NCBI GenBank assembly: GCA_013398955.1
Contig: VWPU01012691.1
Location: 186,001-250,000 of the forward strand
Source of the DNA: Callaeas wilsoni
Lineage: Eukaryota; Chordata; Aves; Passeriformes; Callaeidae
Length of the DNA stretch: 64,000 nt
Direction of reading: 5' to 3'
Part shown: positions 11,170 to 21,529 of the stretch, one piece after another
Position numbering within the stretch: position 1 is the first letter of the stretch
How the letters are laid out: the number at the start of each line of letters is the position of its first letter
Program-made: the position numbers and the translations under genes
Notes under the pieces: model-generated
What the model was told of the DNA's origin: nothing
The model's database searches: none
What the model saw: the letters and a program-made list of their open reading frames with translations, nothing else

Positions 11170-14100
11170 TTTTTATAAATCATTGTGGAATTCCTATACT
11201 ATGATAGAATGTAGAAAGGGAGAGCAGGCTTAGAAGTGATGCTTGAAGTTCTCCAAGGACTATAAGGATACTCTTTCTACTTTCTTGCCTTTGAAACTGA
11301 TATTCTTGGTTAAGTCACCGAATTTAAATATAGCTGTTCTTTTGCAGAGAATTATGGTGTGCAAATTATGATAACCAGCTTTCCTGCTGCTGGTCATTCA
11401 AAATTCTGCTCTATGATCTTTTCTTTTTTTAAAAAAAGCACTCCTGTTTGCACCCATCTTTTACTAATAGTCCGAAGTAATGAATCTCTGAAAGAAGCAG
11501 GGAGATTAAAGTGTTCTGTAGCTCATTGGGCCACGGTTTGCTGTAATTATTACAACACTTTTAAGTTATTTGTGTTGGTTTCTTTTTTTTTTTTATTTTC
11601 CGTTTTGAGTCTTTCTGACCACTTATCACAGTATCCTAACAAGAACCTACAGGAAATCAATGACCTGAAAAGTTCATCGCGCTGTTATATGACTTAATTT
11701 GGAAATATTGTGCAATAGAGTAATGCTCAAGGTCTAATCCTACCTCAGTTTTTCCCTTGTTGTAACAGTTTTCTTAATGCTTTACAGACCTGAGACAGCA
11801 AACTCTTCCTTAAAAGTACAATCATTTCTGTAAGGTAGACAGTAATAATCAGAGATATTCTGATTTCCCATCACTACTCTTTTCATCCCATGGAAACCCA
11901 AGAGAAATGCCATTCCCTCTCAGCTGTGAGAATGTTTTGAAGGTTGTGTTCTCCCCTGGGATAAAGTTTTCAAGGTCTTAAAAATAGGCTGGAATTCATT
12001 CAGAAGAATAGGCAGCCGTTTAGGGAAATGAGATATATTATGATGGAATAGGAGATTCAGTTTGAGGAAGATGAAACTTTTCTTAATTCATTAATAACTG
12101 AAGAGTACATAACACAACACCTAATATATATTACTTTTTCTATCAACAGACAACTCACACATTACATTTATTCAATGAAATATTAATTGCATTGCATTTC
12201 AGTTAATAACTTATTCTTAATGGATCCTGGAATATCAGAAAAAACCTGAAGACTGAAAAACATACTAATGTGATAATATTCAGAAAGGATGCAAGGAATC
12301 ATCTGGTAAGCTTCAGGGTTGTCAGAGTGACATGAAGTTATGGAAAATATGTAAAAAAGAAATAGGAATTAAGTGGATGTAAATTCAAACAATGAAATAT
12401 CAGCCAGCTCTAATTAATGCAAATAAACATATTTTACAAATTTGAATGTCATCTTTGATGAGACTATGAGTTTTGTATGGATAATTAAGAGATGAAACAT
12501 ATTACTTTCAGTATGCAAATTAGGTTTTACAATGCCTAAAGTGACCTCACAAGGAGATTTACAACACCTGCCTCATATAATTCTTCGGATGGGCTTAGGC
12601 AGTGTGTAAATCCTTGGTCCAAGAGTTTAGAATAAGTTGCTGTCGGAGGCTGCAGGCAGACAGGTCTTTTCAGTCAACCCAACATATTTCTGTTGCCTAA
12701 AAATACAGTATTGATCCTCCCTCCCTTAGCCTCTCCTCCCCTTTCCCAACTCCTTCCATTTTAAGCTGTTTCTTTCTATCTGCGGAGCTTATCTGACCCC
12801 TTGGTGAGCTAATTCAGCTTGCAAAAACCTAACAAATGTATTCACTCTTGTGCTGGGCTCATTTTCTTCTGCTTTAATGGGTGAAATGACTCATCAAGAA
12901 CTCAGACAAATGTCAGAGCCGGTGTGTGGAAAACAGCTGGAGCATGTGGCTGGGAGCTGGCATGGGGAGGTGGAAAGATGAGAAAAGTCAGAATTCCTTC
13001 TTTTGGAAAAGCGAGACCTGCTGAGTCAGCCCTGGCCTTCCATTTGGAGCAGAAAGTTCATTTGATGCTTAAAGTGAAACATCTCCAAAGAAAACACCTT
13101 AGCTGAAGTAGATTTCAAAGAACATACTGAGTTCGAAGGGTTCTGGGATTTGGAGCATCAACAGAAATGTCTCCAAAGCAAGATTTCAGTTTGAGCAGAT
13201 TGGTACTCTATCATGATTAAGAAAAGAGGCATTTGAAGTCTACATTCTATTTTAGAAAAGAAAAATATTTCCCACAGGAAAAGAAGAGGAATGTGTTGGT
13301 TTGTGACGCTACAGTCCTGAGTAAGAGTCTGAGTAGCTCCTTTGCTCTCTGATGCCCAGACTCTGACAAAGTCCATAATATATGGGCACATAAATACCCA
13401 TAGGCTTATGCTTTTGAAAAATATCAAGTAATGCTGTGATAAAAGAATAGCTTCACAGAAAATCCTTCAAACATTGAAGATTAAATGGAGATCAGAAAAA
13501 ATGCCAACAGAAATCATTTCACTCTGTGAAAGCATTTCTAGTAGGATTCTGCAGGAATCTATATAAGGGCTGAGAAAATTCAGTGTTTCCATAGTGATGG
13601 AGAAGTAAACATGATACAGCTGCTGAAAAATAGGTAATTATTGGCAGAATGATAGATAACGATAGTGACAAGGATTTCCTGCAGAACAATCTGACAAGAA
13701 GGGTCCATTCAAAGAAAAACAGATACTTTCATCTGTATATTCAGCTGAACACGTTAATGTGAGGAACATTACAGAACTGGGGATTGCATCCTGGTAAACC
13801 ACTAACCCTAAAATTACATAATAGTGCAGTGTAACAGGAACTCAATATAAAGTCACAGTAAGTTATTGGGACAGAAGAACAATTGCAAATCTTTGAGAAA
13901 AAGCAAAATATTGATACTAAATATTTATGAGACATTAGTAGCCAAATAATCTTGCTTGCTCTTTTTGGGTTTATAAATTTTTTTTTTTTTTTTAGAAGGT
14001 GAATCTACAAAAATTATTTAAATGCTAGAAAGCAACAGCTTTCATTTCCCTAATTAAAGGGGTTAGAGGATTTCTTTTGTTTAAGTCCACACATATATGC

Positions 14101-14340
14101 ATCCTGTACGAATTTGGTTGCCCTGAGAAAAAGGTTGTGGCTGCAGGGGACAGCTCCTCAAACCCAGGGAAATCTGCTTTCACCAGTACAATATTACTTG
14201 GTTTCCCATTGAAGGTAATTTCTTCTAGAGGTGAAATAGCTTTTTTCCTAGGAGAGCTTCCCAGGTTCATTTGAGAATGGCTGTCCTCTCTTGATTAAAT
14301 CCATGCTCTTCCCATGGAGCAACTCCACATGCACAGCCCT
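11170..14340. other. Unique non-coding sequence
   Basis: No gene. It includes an AP-1/MARE-bearing segment (listed separately) and a T16 run at 13978-13993. Numerous short open frames up to about 112 codons show no family resemblance. Confidence 0.5.
12880..13035. promoter_or_regulatory. AP-1 and MARE motif pair (candidate enhancer)
   Basis: A perfect AP-1 site (TGACTCA, 12888-12894, within AAATGACTCATC) lies about 130 bp upstream of TGCTGAGTCAGCC (13019-13031). The latter matches the 13-base Maf recognition element at 12 positions and the NFE2/BACH/NRF2 core completely. Both are bZIP targets. Seen: the two motifs. Inferred: an enhancer-like element. There is no TSS or exon nearby. Confidence 0.35.
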
Positions 14341-14349
14341 GGCTTGAAG

Positions 14350-14640
14350 GGAGGTTGAGAGGTGATGTGATAAGTACATCCAAGAGCAGAAAACCAGAGG
14401 TTTTAAATGTCTGTTTAATCTAGCAGAGAGAGCTGTAACAGAGCAATGCTGAACCAAGCCAAATTCAAAGTGGAAAGTGGGTACCTGCTGTAAACAGAGA
14501 AAGGGATTAAACACTGGAACAAATTACGAGTGGAAGTGTTGGTTCCTCTGTCTCCTGGTGTCTTCGTGTCAAACATAGATGTCTTTGTGGCAGTCAAACA
14601 AATTGCAGTCAGGTTCACTTTAGGCACAGTTAAAAGTTTT
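14350..14640 (+). mobile_element. Very old CR1-type LINE fragment
   Basis: The order of phrases follows the older reptile-type CR1/L3 3' region: GAGGTTGAGAGGTGATGTGA, then AGCCAAATTCAAAGTGGAAA, TTAAACACTGGAACAAATTA, GTGTTGGTTCCTCTGTCTCC and AACATAGATGTCTTTGTGGC. These correspond to the end of the RT ORF and the 3' UTR. Divergence is high and no terminal repeat is visible, so the 3' boundary is uncertain. It belongs to a different, older lineage than the neighbouring 15.0 kb copy. Confidence 0.6.
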
Positions 14641-15040
14641 CTGATGTACAGAGGGCCAGTGTGCATGAGCTGAAGGTTTTATCTGCCTCCATCTGCATAG
14701 CTGTCAGCAAAAGAACAACATTAAGGAATTATTATAGAAGTAATTTTAACATTATTTATTACATCAATATTCTGGAGATGATTAAGTACTAATATATAAA
14801 ATACAGGGTTTTTTACTGAAGGTCCACTTCACTTGTTTTCTCCAGTGAAGCTAATGAAGATATGGGAATCTCAGCATTTTACAGGACTAAATGACTTTTC
14901 GTCCTCTTTATCATTTATCTCTTAGCTCTTGAAATTCCTCCTCATCTTTTTAAAGATATTTAAAGATTTTTTTCTTCTAGCTCCTCTACTCTATGAGTCA
15001 ATCCCACTTGCTTAAGCCCTAGCTCTACTCTTCCACTCTT

Positions 15041-15566
15041 CTCTGTGCCGAGGAGGCCTCACCATGAGTCTTGTGTGCAGTTCTGGCCACCACAATAAAA
15101 GAAAGCTATTAAACTACTAGAGCATCCAAAGGAGGTCACCAAAGATGGTGAAGGGCCTTGAGGACAAGCCATAGGAGGAGGGGCTGAGGGCACTTGGTTT
15201 GTTCAGCCTGGAAAAGATGAGACTGAGGGGACACCTCATTGAAGTTACAAGTTCCTTGTGTGGGGAAGAGGAAGGGCAGACACCGATCTCTTCTCTCTGG
15301 TGGCCAGTGACAGGACCGGAGGGAACGGCCTGAAGTTGTGTAAGGGGAGGTTTAGGTTGGATAATAGAAGGTTTTTCACCCAGAGGGTAGCTGGACACTG
15401 GACCAGGTTCCCCAGGGCAGTGGTCACAGCACCAAACCTGACAGAGTCCAAGAAGCGTTTGGACAATGCTCTCAGGCACATGGGGTGACTCTCAGGGTGT
15501 CCTGTGCAGGGCTTGGTGATCTTTGTGGGTCCCTTCCAACCCAGCTGATTTTGTGATTCTGTGAGT
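15041..15566 (+). mobile_element. CR1 LINE, longest copy in window
   Basis: About 525 bp of CR1 3' sequence. It starts in the coding part (GTGTGCAGTTCTGGCCACCA; AAGATGGTGAAGGGCCTTGA; GGGGACACCTCATTGAAGTT) and runs through the conserved RT C-terminus, where one frame at 15258-15488 still reads RFRLDNRRFF, GHWTRFPRAV and KKRLDNALRHM. It ends with the 3' UTR and TTTTGTGATTCTGTGAG. It closely resembles the 5.0 kb and 60.3 kb copies (CR1-J-like). Upstream sequence is truncated. Confidence 0.94.
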
Positions 15567-15569
15567 TGC

Positions 15570-18500
15570 ATAAGTAAATCACAACTTCAATCATTTTTCT
15601 AATAGAAACAAAATACTAGCACCTGCTCTCACAAAATCAGTCACAAAACTAATATTTGCACCCGCTGAAATTATAATCCAATTTAAGAAGAGAGAGAATG
15701 ATTTAAAGAAAATCCAGGTGTGACTAGGCACCTAATTCACACGAGAATTTCCCAAAACATTTTTGCAAATGGGGTGAATGAATAGTAGGTAATAAATTAG
15801 AGAACAGCAAATATATATCTCTTTAAATATTTATGCTCAATACTTTCAGGATTCAAAAGAATTTTTGAAAAACACCTGGCTTATTGAATACTCCAATAAC
15901 ATGACCCCTCTAGAAGCAGCACAGTGATTAACTGTGTTTATTGTTTATTTATGACAATGTTCTGGACTAAGCTTTATCTTTTTTTTAAGTCAAGCAGCCT
16001 TAATGGCCAGAATGAAAAGCAAGATCTTAACTACAACATGATGGCAAGATGGAATAGTTTTAATTAGAGAATTGTAATATTCCATGTGTAATGGAAGGGA
16101 TTTACAGTGTAATTAGTTTGATCTAGATGTCTCTCAACCTGAATCTCACAGCTTTTTTCTCTAAAAATTACTCAAATCCTGACAAATTTTTCTTTAATTT
16201 GAGGGCCTTGACATTCTCTGAAAAATTTTAGTGCAAGTCCTTTAAGATTGCAGTAATGCATGTGAGAACATTTGTGTGCTTAAGAAAGTATTTAAATGTG
16301 ATTTTCAGAAAATATGTCTTTAGAGTTCATCAATTAAATGTCCCTTTTTCAGATATCTAGTAAAGCCACAGTTTTTGTGGAAAAAAAAAAAAAAAAACAA
16401 AGCTTTTTGCTGCTTCAATTAAACTGTAGATTTGATACTCAACACCCTGGAGAGGCATTGCCTGTACAGACTTTTCCAAGGACTCATAGAGAGGTTTTGT
16501 GTTGGGTTTTTTGGTACTTGCCTGAGCCATTTTTGAAAGATGCATAATTTGATCCTGAAACTTTTTAATTATAATGCCTAATTGAAACACTCACATTTCA
16601 ATTAAAACAAAGCAATCTAAAACCATAGGGTGTTAGAAGCTTATAAGGAGGGTATAATTTATTGCCATTTTGATGATCTTTAAGTATTCAACTTATATCA
16701 ATTATAAATAACTCATTTGAAAATGCATACAAGTGAAATTAACTAAATTGACACCAGTTTCTTTTTGTGATCTGAAAATATATGTATAAATGGCAAGAAA
16801 ATGTTAATTGACCTTAACCTTTTCTGTGATAAGTCTCTTCAGGAATGTAGTAATACTTGGCACTTACATAGTATAGTACCTCTTAACTGAAGATCTCAAA
16901 GATCCTTACAAAAATTAATTAAATCTCACAGCACTTCTTTGACATAGGCATGTGAAGCATTAAACAGGTGATTAAAATGGAAACTAGAAGCTAAAACTAA
17001 CATTTTCAAAACAGGATGCCTAATTTTAGGCCCTAAATCTGGTTATTGTGATACCTTATTCTCTATAAAACCACACTTGCCATTGATCCTAGGGCTCTAA
17101 TGACTCATAAGCACAGAACTCTTAACTCAAAAGGTCTTTGATTCAAGACTTGATTATTTTGGCCTTTATAGTGCCAAGCAAATCACAGGTCAGACAGTGC
17201 AGAGACTCCTGCTTGGAGGAAGCAAAGACATTCTCTCATCTCTAACACCTTCTAATTCTGCCCAGAGAACACAGAGAATTTATCTTTGGAACATATCACC
17301 ATCCAAGACAGCGGGATGAACTCTCTCCTGGAGGTGCCAACAGTGGGGATAACCAAGGAACTTGCTCAGACTGATGCTCATTTTGAGAGAGCCAATATCA
17401 TGTGAGAAGAATTTCACCCTAATTAGGGGGAATTCTACACTAATGAACGTGATTACCGCAGCAGTGTGATAAATCCAACATTAAGAAAGCACAGGGAGCA
17501 GGTACCAGAAATACTGACAGCCATCCTTTAAATACAGCACTTTGAATCACATATTTCTTTGTCGCTTTGAAACTAAAGACATAAAGGTAGAATAAGCTTT
17601 ATAATTATTACCCTATATCCTTGTTAACATATGTTGCAATCTGGATAACCATAAAAAACTTCATTCCTGAACAAGGCTTGCAATCATAAAGCTTGGAAAT
17701 GAAAGTTGGTGTCAAGCAAGGTGTAACCACATATTTGTGCAGATGAATGCAATGGTGCATGCACATATTGCACCTTAATTCCAGGAATTCCTGCCTGAGG
17801 AAGCAGTTCAGTGTCAATTCAAATAGAGGTATCTGTGCAGGATGGGAACTCTCTCTTGCATGTAATTCATCCATGGTGGATTTGAGGAGGAAGAGTTAAT
17901 CTCAACAACAACCAGGCATTCCCCCTTGGAATTAATTAGGATTATGAGCAGAGGTGACAATTTGTGTTAGCGTGGAGCTCGGAAGTCCACCAAAAATCTC
18001 CTAGGAGAGACTGGACTGTTGGAACTTCCACCATTGAGGGGAGACAGATTGTAATTTATTTTCGGCATTTCAGTCCCCAGCTCCCCGGTGTCTTCTCAGA
18101 TGATATAAGAAAATTTTTGAACTCTAGCTTCTAAGTGCCCTGTGTTGGGTATTTCCCAAACTGAGAACATAGAATGAAGGGAGGGGAAAAAAAAAAAAGA
18201 CGGAAGTTATTGAAGATTCATGGATACCTTATTTTTGCAGGAGTCACTATCTATAGATTTGTGGTGTTATAGTCAATGGAAGATCTCAAGCTTATATACT
18301 TTTATGTCCTGTATCTCCACTGCCTGTGTCTCTTGTTGGTTTGGTTTGGTTTTGTTCTTCTCTACTTTAATCTCAAACACATGTCACCCAGGCAAAAGCA
18401 AAAGCAGACAATTCATATTTTAAAACTACCTACCAAAAACATAATCACTTGACATTCAGTCTCACAAGCACTTTGCAGGACTGGGCCACCTTTATCTGTG

Positions 18501-19240
18501 TCACAGTGCACCAGCAAGAAATGGCAATTGATAAGAACATGACCCAGCTTCCCTTGCAAACAATAGAGATTTTTTTTTTTTATGTTTGGTGGTGCTCTAT
18601 AACCACTGTGTGATCTTGTTGTAGCCAACAAAAAAATTACACTATCTAATTTTATAGATTTCATTTGTTTCTGGGTGAAGATCAGTGAAGTGAAAATCTA
18701 TTAGAAGAACCAAGTGTATTTCTGAGTATTTTATTCAAATAACAAAAGACAAGTTCCGAAAATACTTTTGGTGTTGCTGTCACTGTGAAATCCTTGAACG
18801 GGAGTATTTAGGACAGAATAAGACCAGCTGGAGCTACTGGGTGTAATTCTGGTGGTAACTTACACTTTTATATCTCATGGGGCCAGTAATGTACACAGTG
18901 TGTTTTGCACCACAAAAGTTTTGCTGTCAATCTTTGAGGGTTTTTTTAAAAATTAATGTGTTTCTGATCAGCGGATAAGGAGCACATGCTTTTTCTAGAT
19001 GTCTCCATGTGCACAAGCATGATGAATATGTTGCACATTATTCAATTACACAGTTTCCATTTTCTAATATGGCATGTTGAGTATTTCCTTGCCAGCTTGA
19101 AGCCTGTCCCTGGATTAGCTTAAAAAAATACAGAGCCAAATTAGATATAGTCTTCTTTCCTTAAATTAATTTGCCTTTTCTAGTTCTAGTAACAATAGAA
19201 TTCTGGAACTGAACCATTGTATTATCTGTCAGTTCTCCAT
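15570..19240. other. Unique AT-rich non-coding sequence
   Basis: No gene is recognised. Contains an A17 run at 16381-16397 and an A12 run near 18187. The stretch 16995-17060 (ACATTTTCAAAACAGGATGC, GCCTAATTTTAGGCCCTAAA) resembles a decayed 'gcctaaagttaggc' amniote repeat, but it is too short to call firmly. Confidence 0.5.
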
Positions 19241-19248
19241 CAATCGTA

Positions 19249-19270
19249 CTTTAAAAGCCAGCTTTTAAAG
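19249..19270. repeat. Perfect short inverted repeat
   Basis: CTTTAAAAGC and its exact reverse complement GCTTTTAAAG are separated by only CA. This is a 10 bp perfect stem with a 2-base centre, so as DNA it is close to a true palindrome. It is AT-rich, so chance is plausible; no T-run or gene end is associated. Confidence 0.6.
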
Positions 19271-19279
19271 CTCCTCAAG

Positions 19280-20580
19280 TGGATTAAAGCAACCTTATAC
19301 ACCATGAAAGAACACCCTAAGTGCACCCGAAAGATCATTTTCAATTGAGTTTTGCATTCTCTTTGGAAAAAAGGTCTTATGCAAGGCCATCGGCTGTATG
19401 GGTGTCAATTAATGACTGGGAAGACAGCTGCTGGTTCAGTTATTTATAAAGGTTTATTTACCGGTATGACCACTGAGAAAGTCAAAACCTTTGGCCTAGT
19501 TTATGTTTTCAGCTGGATTTTGCATTGTCCATCCTGTTACCTTATAAATAATTCTTATATCATTATTGGTGCTGAAACAGCACAAGATCCATGTCGGTGT
19601 ATTTAAAATTCAGAAAGTGCCACGATTGAATTTGAACTTCGCCCTCCTGCAAATGAGTGCTGTGATTCCAGGATAAACCCTCTCCTCATGCCTGTTGGCA
19701 AACCACACAAGCTCTCCTTGTTCAGCACCTGCCTGACACAGCAGCCTTCGCTCAGCAGCAGCTCCTTTTCGGGATGACTCCAAAGACCTGCCCCGCTCAG
19801 CTGCTGTTGTCCTGCTTGTGTGGGCCTGATCAGCATTGCAGCAGAGTGCCTTGCAAACCACATCTGCTACCTGATCCTGCCCGCTGACACATCCATTTAT
19901 CTTCCAGGGAGCCTTTTCAGCCTCTCCTCACAGCTGCTTCCAGTTCCTTTCTAGTCCCGCTCAAGTTTTGCACAGCTGTGCGAGTCTCGCTGTGGCTTGG
20001 ATCCTAATTCTCCTTTCAGTGCCTCTCTGTGTGCATTGTACTTGCTGGAGATTTGCTCAGCCTGATCCCACCGCCTCTGGGTTTTGATGGGAAGGGGTTA
20101 AATCTGGCGGATTTTTAGCACAATTCAGATAGTGAACTTTTTTCTTCGTCCTGCCCAGCAAAGCAGTTTGCTGCTCATACGGGACCAACACTCAGCTGAC
20201 AAATAACCCCAGTGACAGCACAACTCGGCAGATTTATATCGGCTGAGGAGCCAGCTTTCCAGGGAATGCCGAAGGCCTATCTGCTCACACAGGCTTCTGC
20301 TTCTCAGATTTTCAGAAAGACACTGGACTTAACCTTCACTATTGGCTTGACCTTTTAAAGCCTAGTCCGAAGCACTGCTCCCCCCCACCTGAAATGAGGG
20401 ATCTGATCAAGCTTCTGCAGCCTGAGAACCTCCCTTGGGGCCTGGCCCTCACCCCAGCCTGGGGATAACTGAGGCAGCTGCAAAGCTCATCTACGTTCAA
20501 AGGTGTCCAGGGTGGGGGACTTGGCTTGGAAGACGGTTTTTAAGGCTGAATATTTGCTTTTTCCTCTTCTTGTTGCCATT
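19280..20580. other. Unique sequence, locally GC-richer, possible regulatory DNA
   Basis: From about 19620 to 20560 composition becomes more balanced, and bZIP/Maf half-site phrases recur (GCTGACACA near 19884, CAGCTGACAAATAA near 20191, GTGACAGCA near 20211). Two overlapping minus-strand open frames of about 85 codons at 19603-19863 lie in different reading frames over the same DNA and show no known family. No exon boundaries are convincing. Confidence 0.35.
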
Positions 20581-20586
20581 AAGAGT

Positions 20587-21191
20587 TGTGCTGGTTTGAA
20601 AGCAAATCCAGTGAGAAACTCCAAGTCAGAAGTACAATTTAATAGGAAGAACTAAAATAAATGCAATAGTACAAAAAGAAACCACTGACAGAGTCAGGAT
20701 ACAACCTGACACCCTGTCAGTCAGGGTGTTGGGAGCAGTCCAATAAAATGGTGGCTGCAGTCCTCCAGAGTTCTGCTGAAGATGGTTCTGTTGAAGCAGT
20801 GATCCTGTAGAAAAGGTCTGGTCTTCACCTGAAGGTCCAGTGGTAGCTCTTGTCCTCTGGGAACCCAGTAGGTAAGGGCTGACTCTGGCGTTCGAAATCT
20901 TAGCTTATATCCAGGATGGGATGCTTGGTTCCTCCCTCTGGGCAGAGCATCTCACAATGGGAGGATGTAATTTTATCAGTCAATGTGTTGCGACTAGATG
21001 GCCCATTAACAGGAGATATCCCCCCTAGAGGGTGGATGGGGCATGGGGGAGATAAGGAACCCTGCCCCACCTGGTTTCGACAGCTGGCTTATTAACAGAA
21101 GATAGTCCAGAGAGAGGAGGCAAGGGACACAGCCCCACCTGGTTTCAACAGCTCCTGAAGATGGTAATAGAATACACTGCAACCCAGGACA
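20587..21191 (-). mobile_element. Solo ERVL-type LTR, antisense
   Basis: A 605 bp element. Read on the minus strand it starts TGTCCTGGGTTGCAG and ends CAAACCAGCACA, giving the TG...CA termini of retroviral LTRs. The flanks are AGAGT (20582-20586) and ATAGT (21192-21196), a 5 bp target duplication with one mismatch, as expected for the ERVL group. On the minus strand, GGATATAAGC (plus 20903-20912) is a TATA-like box, and ATTAAA (plus 20638-20643) about 50 bp before the 3' end is a polyadenylation-signal variant. No internal gag/pol sequence adjoins it, so it is a recombined solo LTR without coding capacity. It resembles songbird ERVL LTRs (TguLTRL-like), named from memory. Confidence 0.82.
21001..21152. 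repeat. Internal tandem duplication within the LTR
   Basis: Two imperfect units, 21001-21084 and 21085-21152. Each begins with a CATTAACAGGAGATA- or TTATTAACAGAAGATAG-like phrase and ends with CCCCACCTGGTTTC(G/A)ACAGC. On the sense (minus) strand they form the 5' U3 portion, where enhancer duplications commonly arise in LTRs. The units differ by substitutions and by a 16-base length difference, so the duplication predates insertion or is old. Confidence 0.65.
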
Positions 21192-21253
21192 ATAGTTTGT
21201 CACATGCAGTGATATTTGCAGGATTGGATGTGTCTCTATCGTAGTTGTAATTT

Positions 21254-21527
21254 TACAAAGAGTGATAGGACAGAGGGCAATGATTTTAAACTAAAAGAGA
21301 TTTAGATTGGACATTAGGAGAAAACTTTTTACTCAGAGGGTCATGAGGGCCTGGCACAGGTTGCCTAGAGAATGTGTGGATGGCCCATCCCTGGAAGTGT
21401 TCAAGGCCAGGGTGGATGGGACTCTGAACAACCTGGTCTAGTGGAAGGTGTCCTTTCCTATGACAAGGGGTTGGAACTAGAGGATTTTTAAGGTCCCTTC
21501 CAACCCAAGCCCTTCTAGAATTCAATG
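21254..21527 (+). mobile_element. CR1 LINE 3' fragment
   Basis: CR1 phrases occur in order: AGTGATAGGACAGAGGGCAA, AGATTTAGATTGGACATTAG, ACTCAGAGGGTCATGAGGGC, CTGGAAGTGTTCAAGGCCAG, GTCCCTTCCAACCCAAGCCC. It ends in CTTCTAGAATTC rather than a clean octamer array. It belongs to a subtype closer to the 27.2 and 33.7 kb copies than to the 15.0 kb one. It starts about 60 bp after the LTR end. Confidence 0.9.
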
Positions 21528-21529
21528 GA

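Noticed and set aside
16381..16397. A17 run as the tail of a processed pseudogene
   Set aside because: No recognisable transcript-derived body lies upstream and no target duplication was seen.
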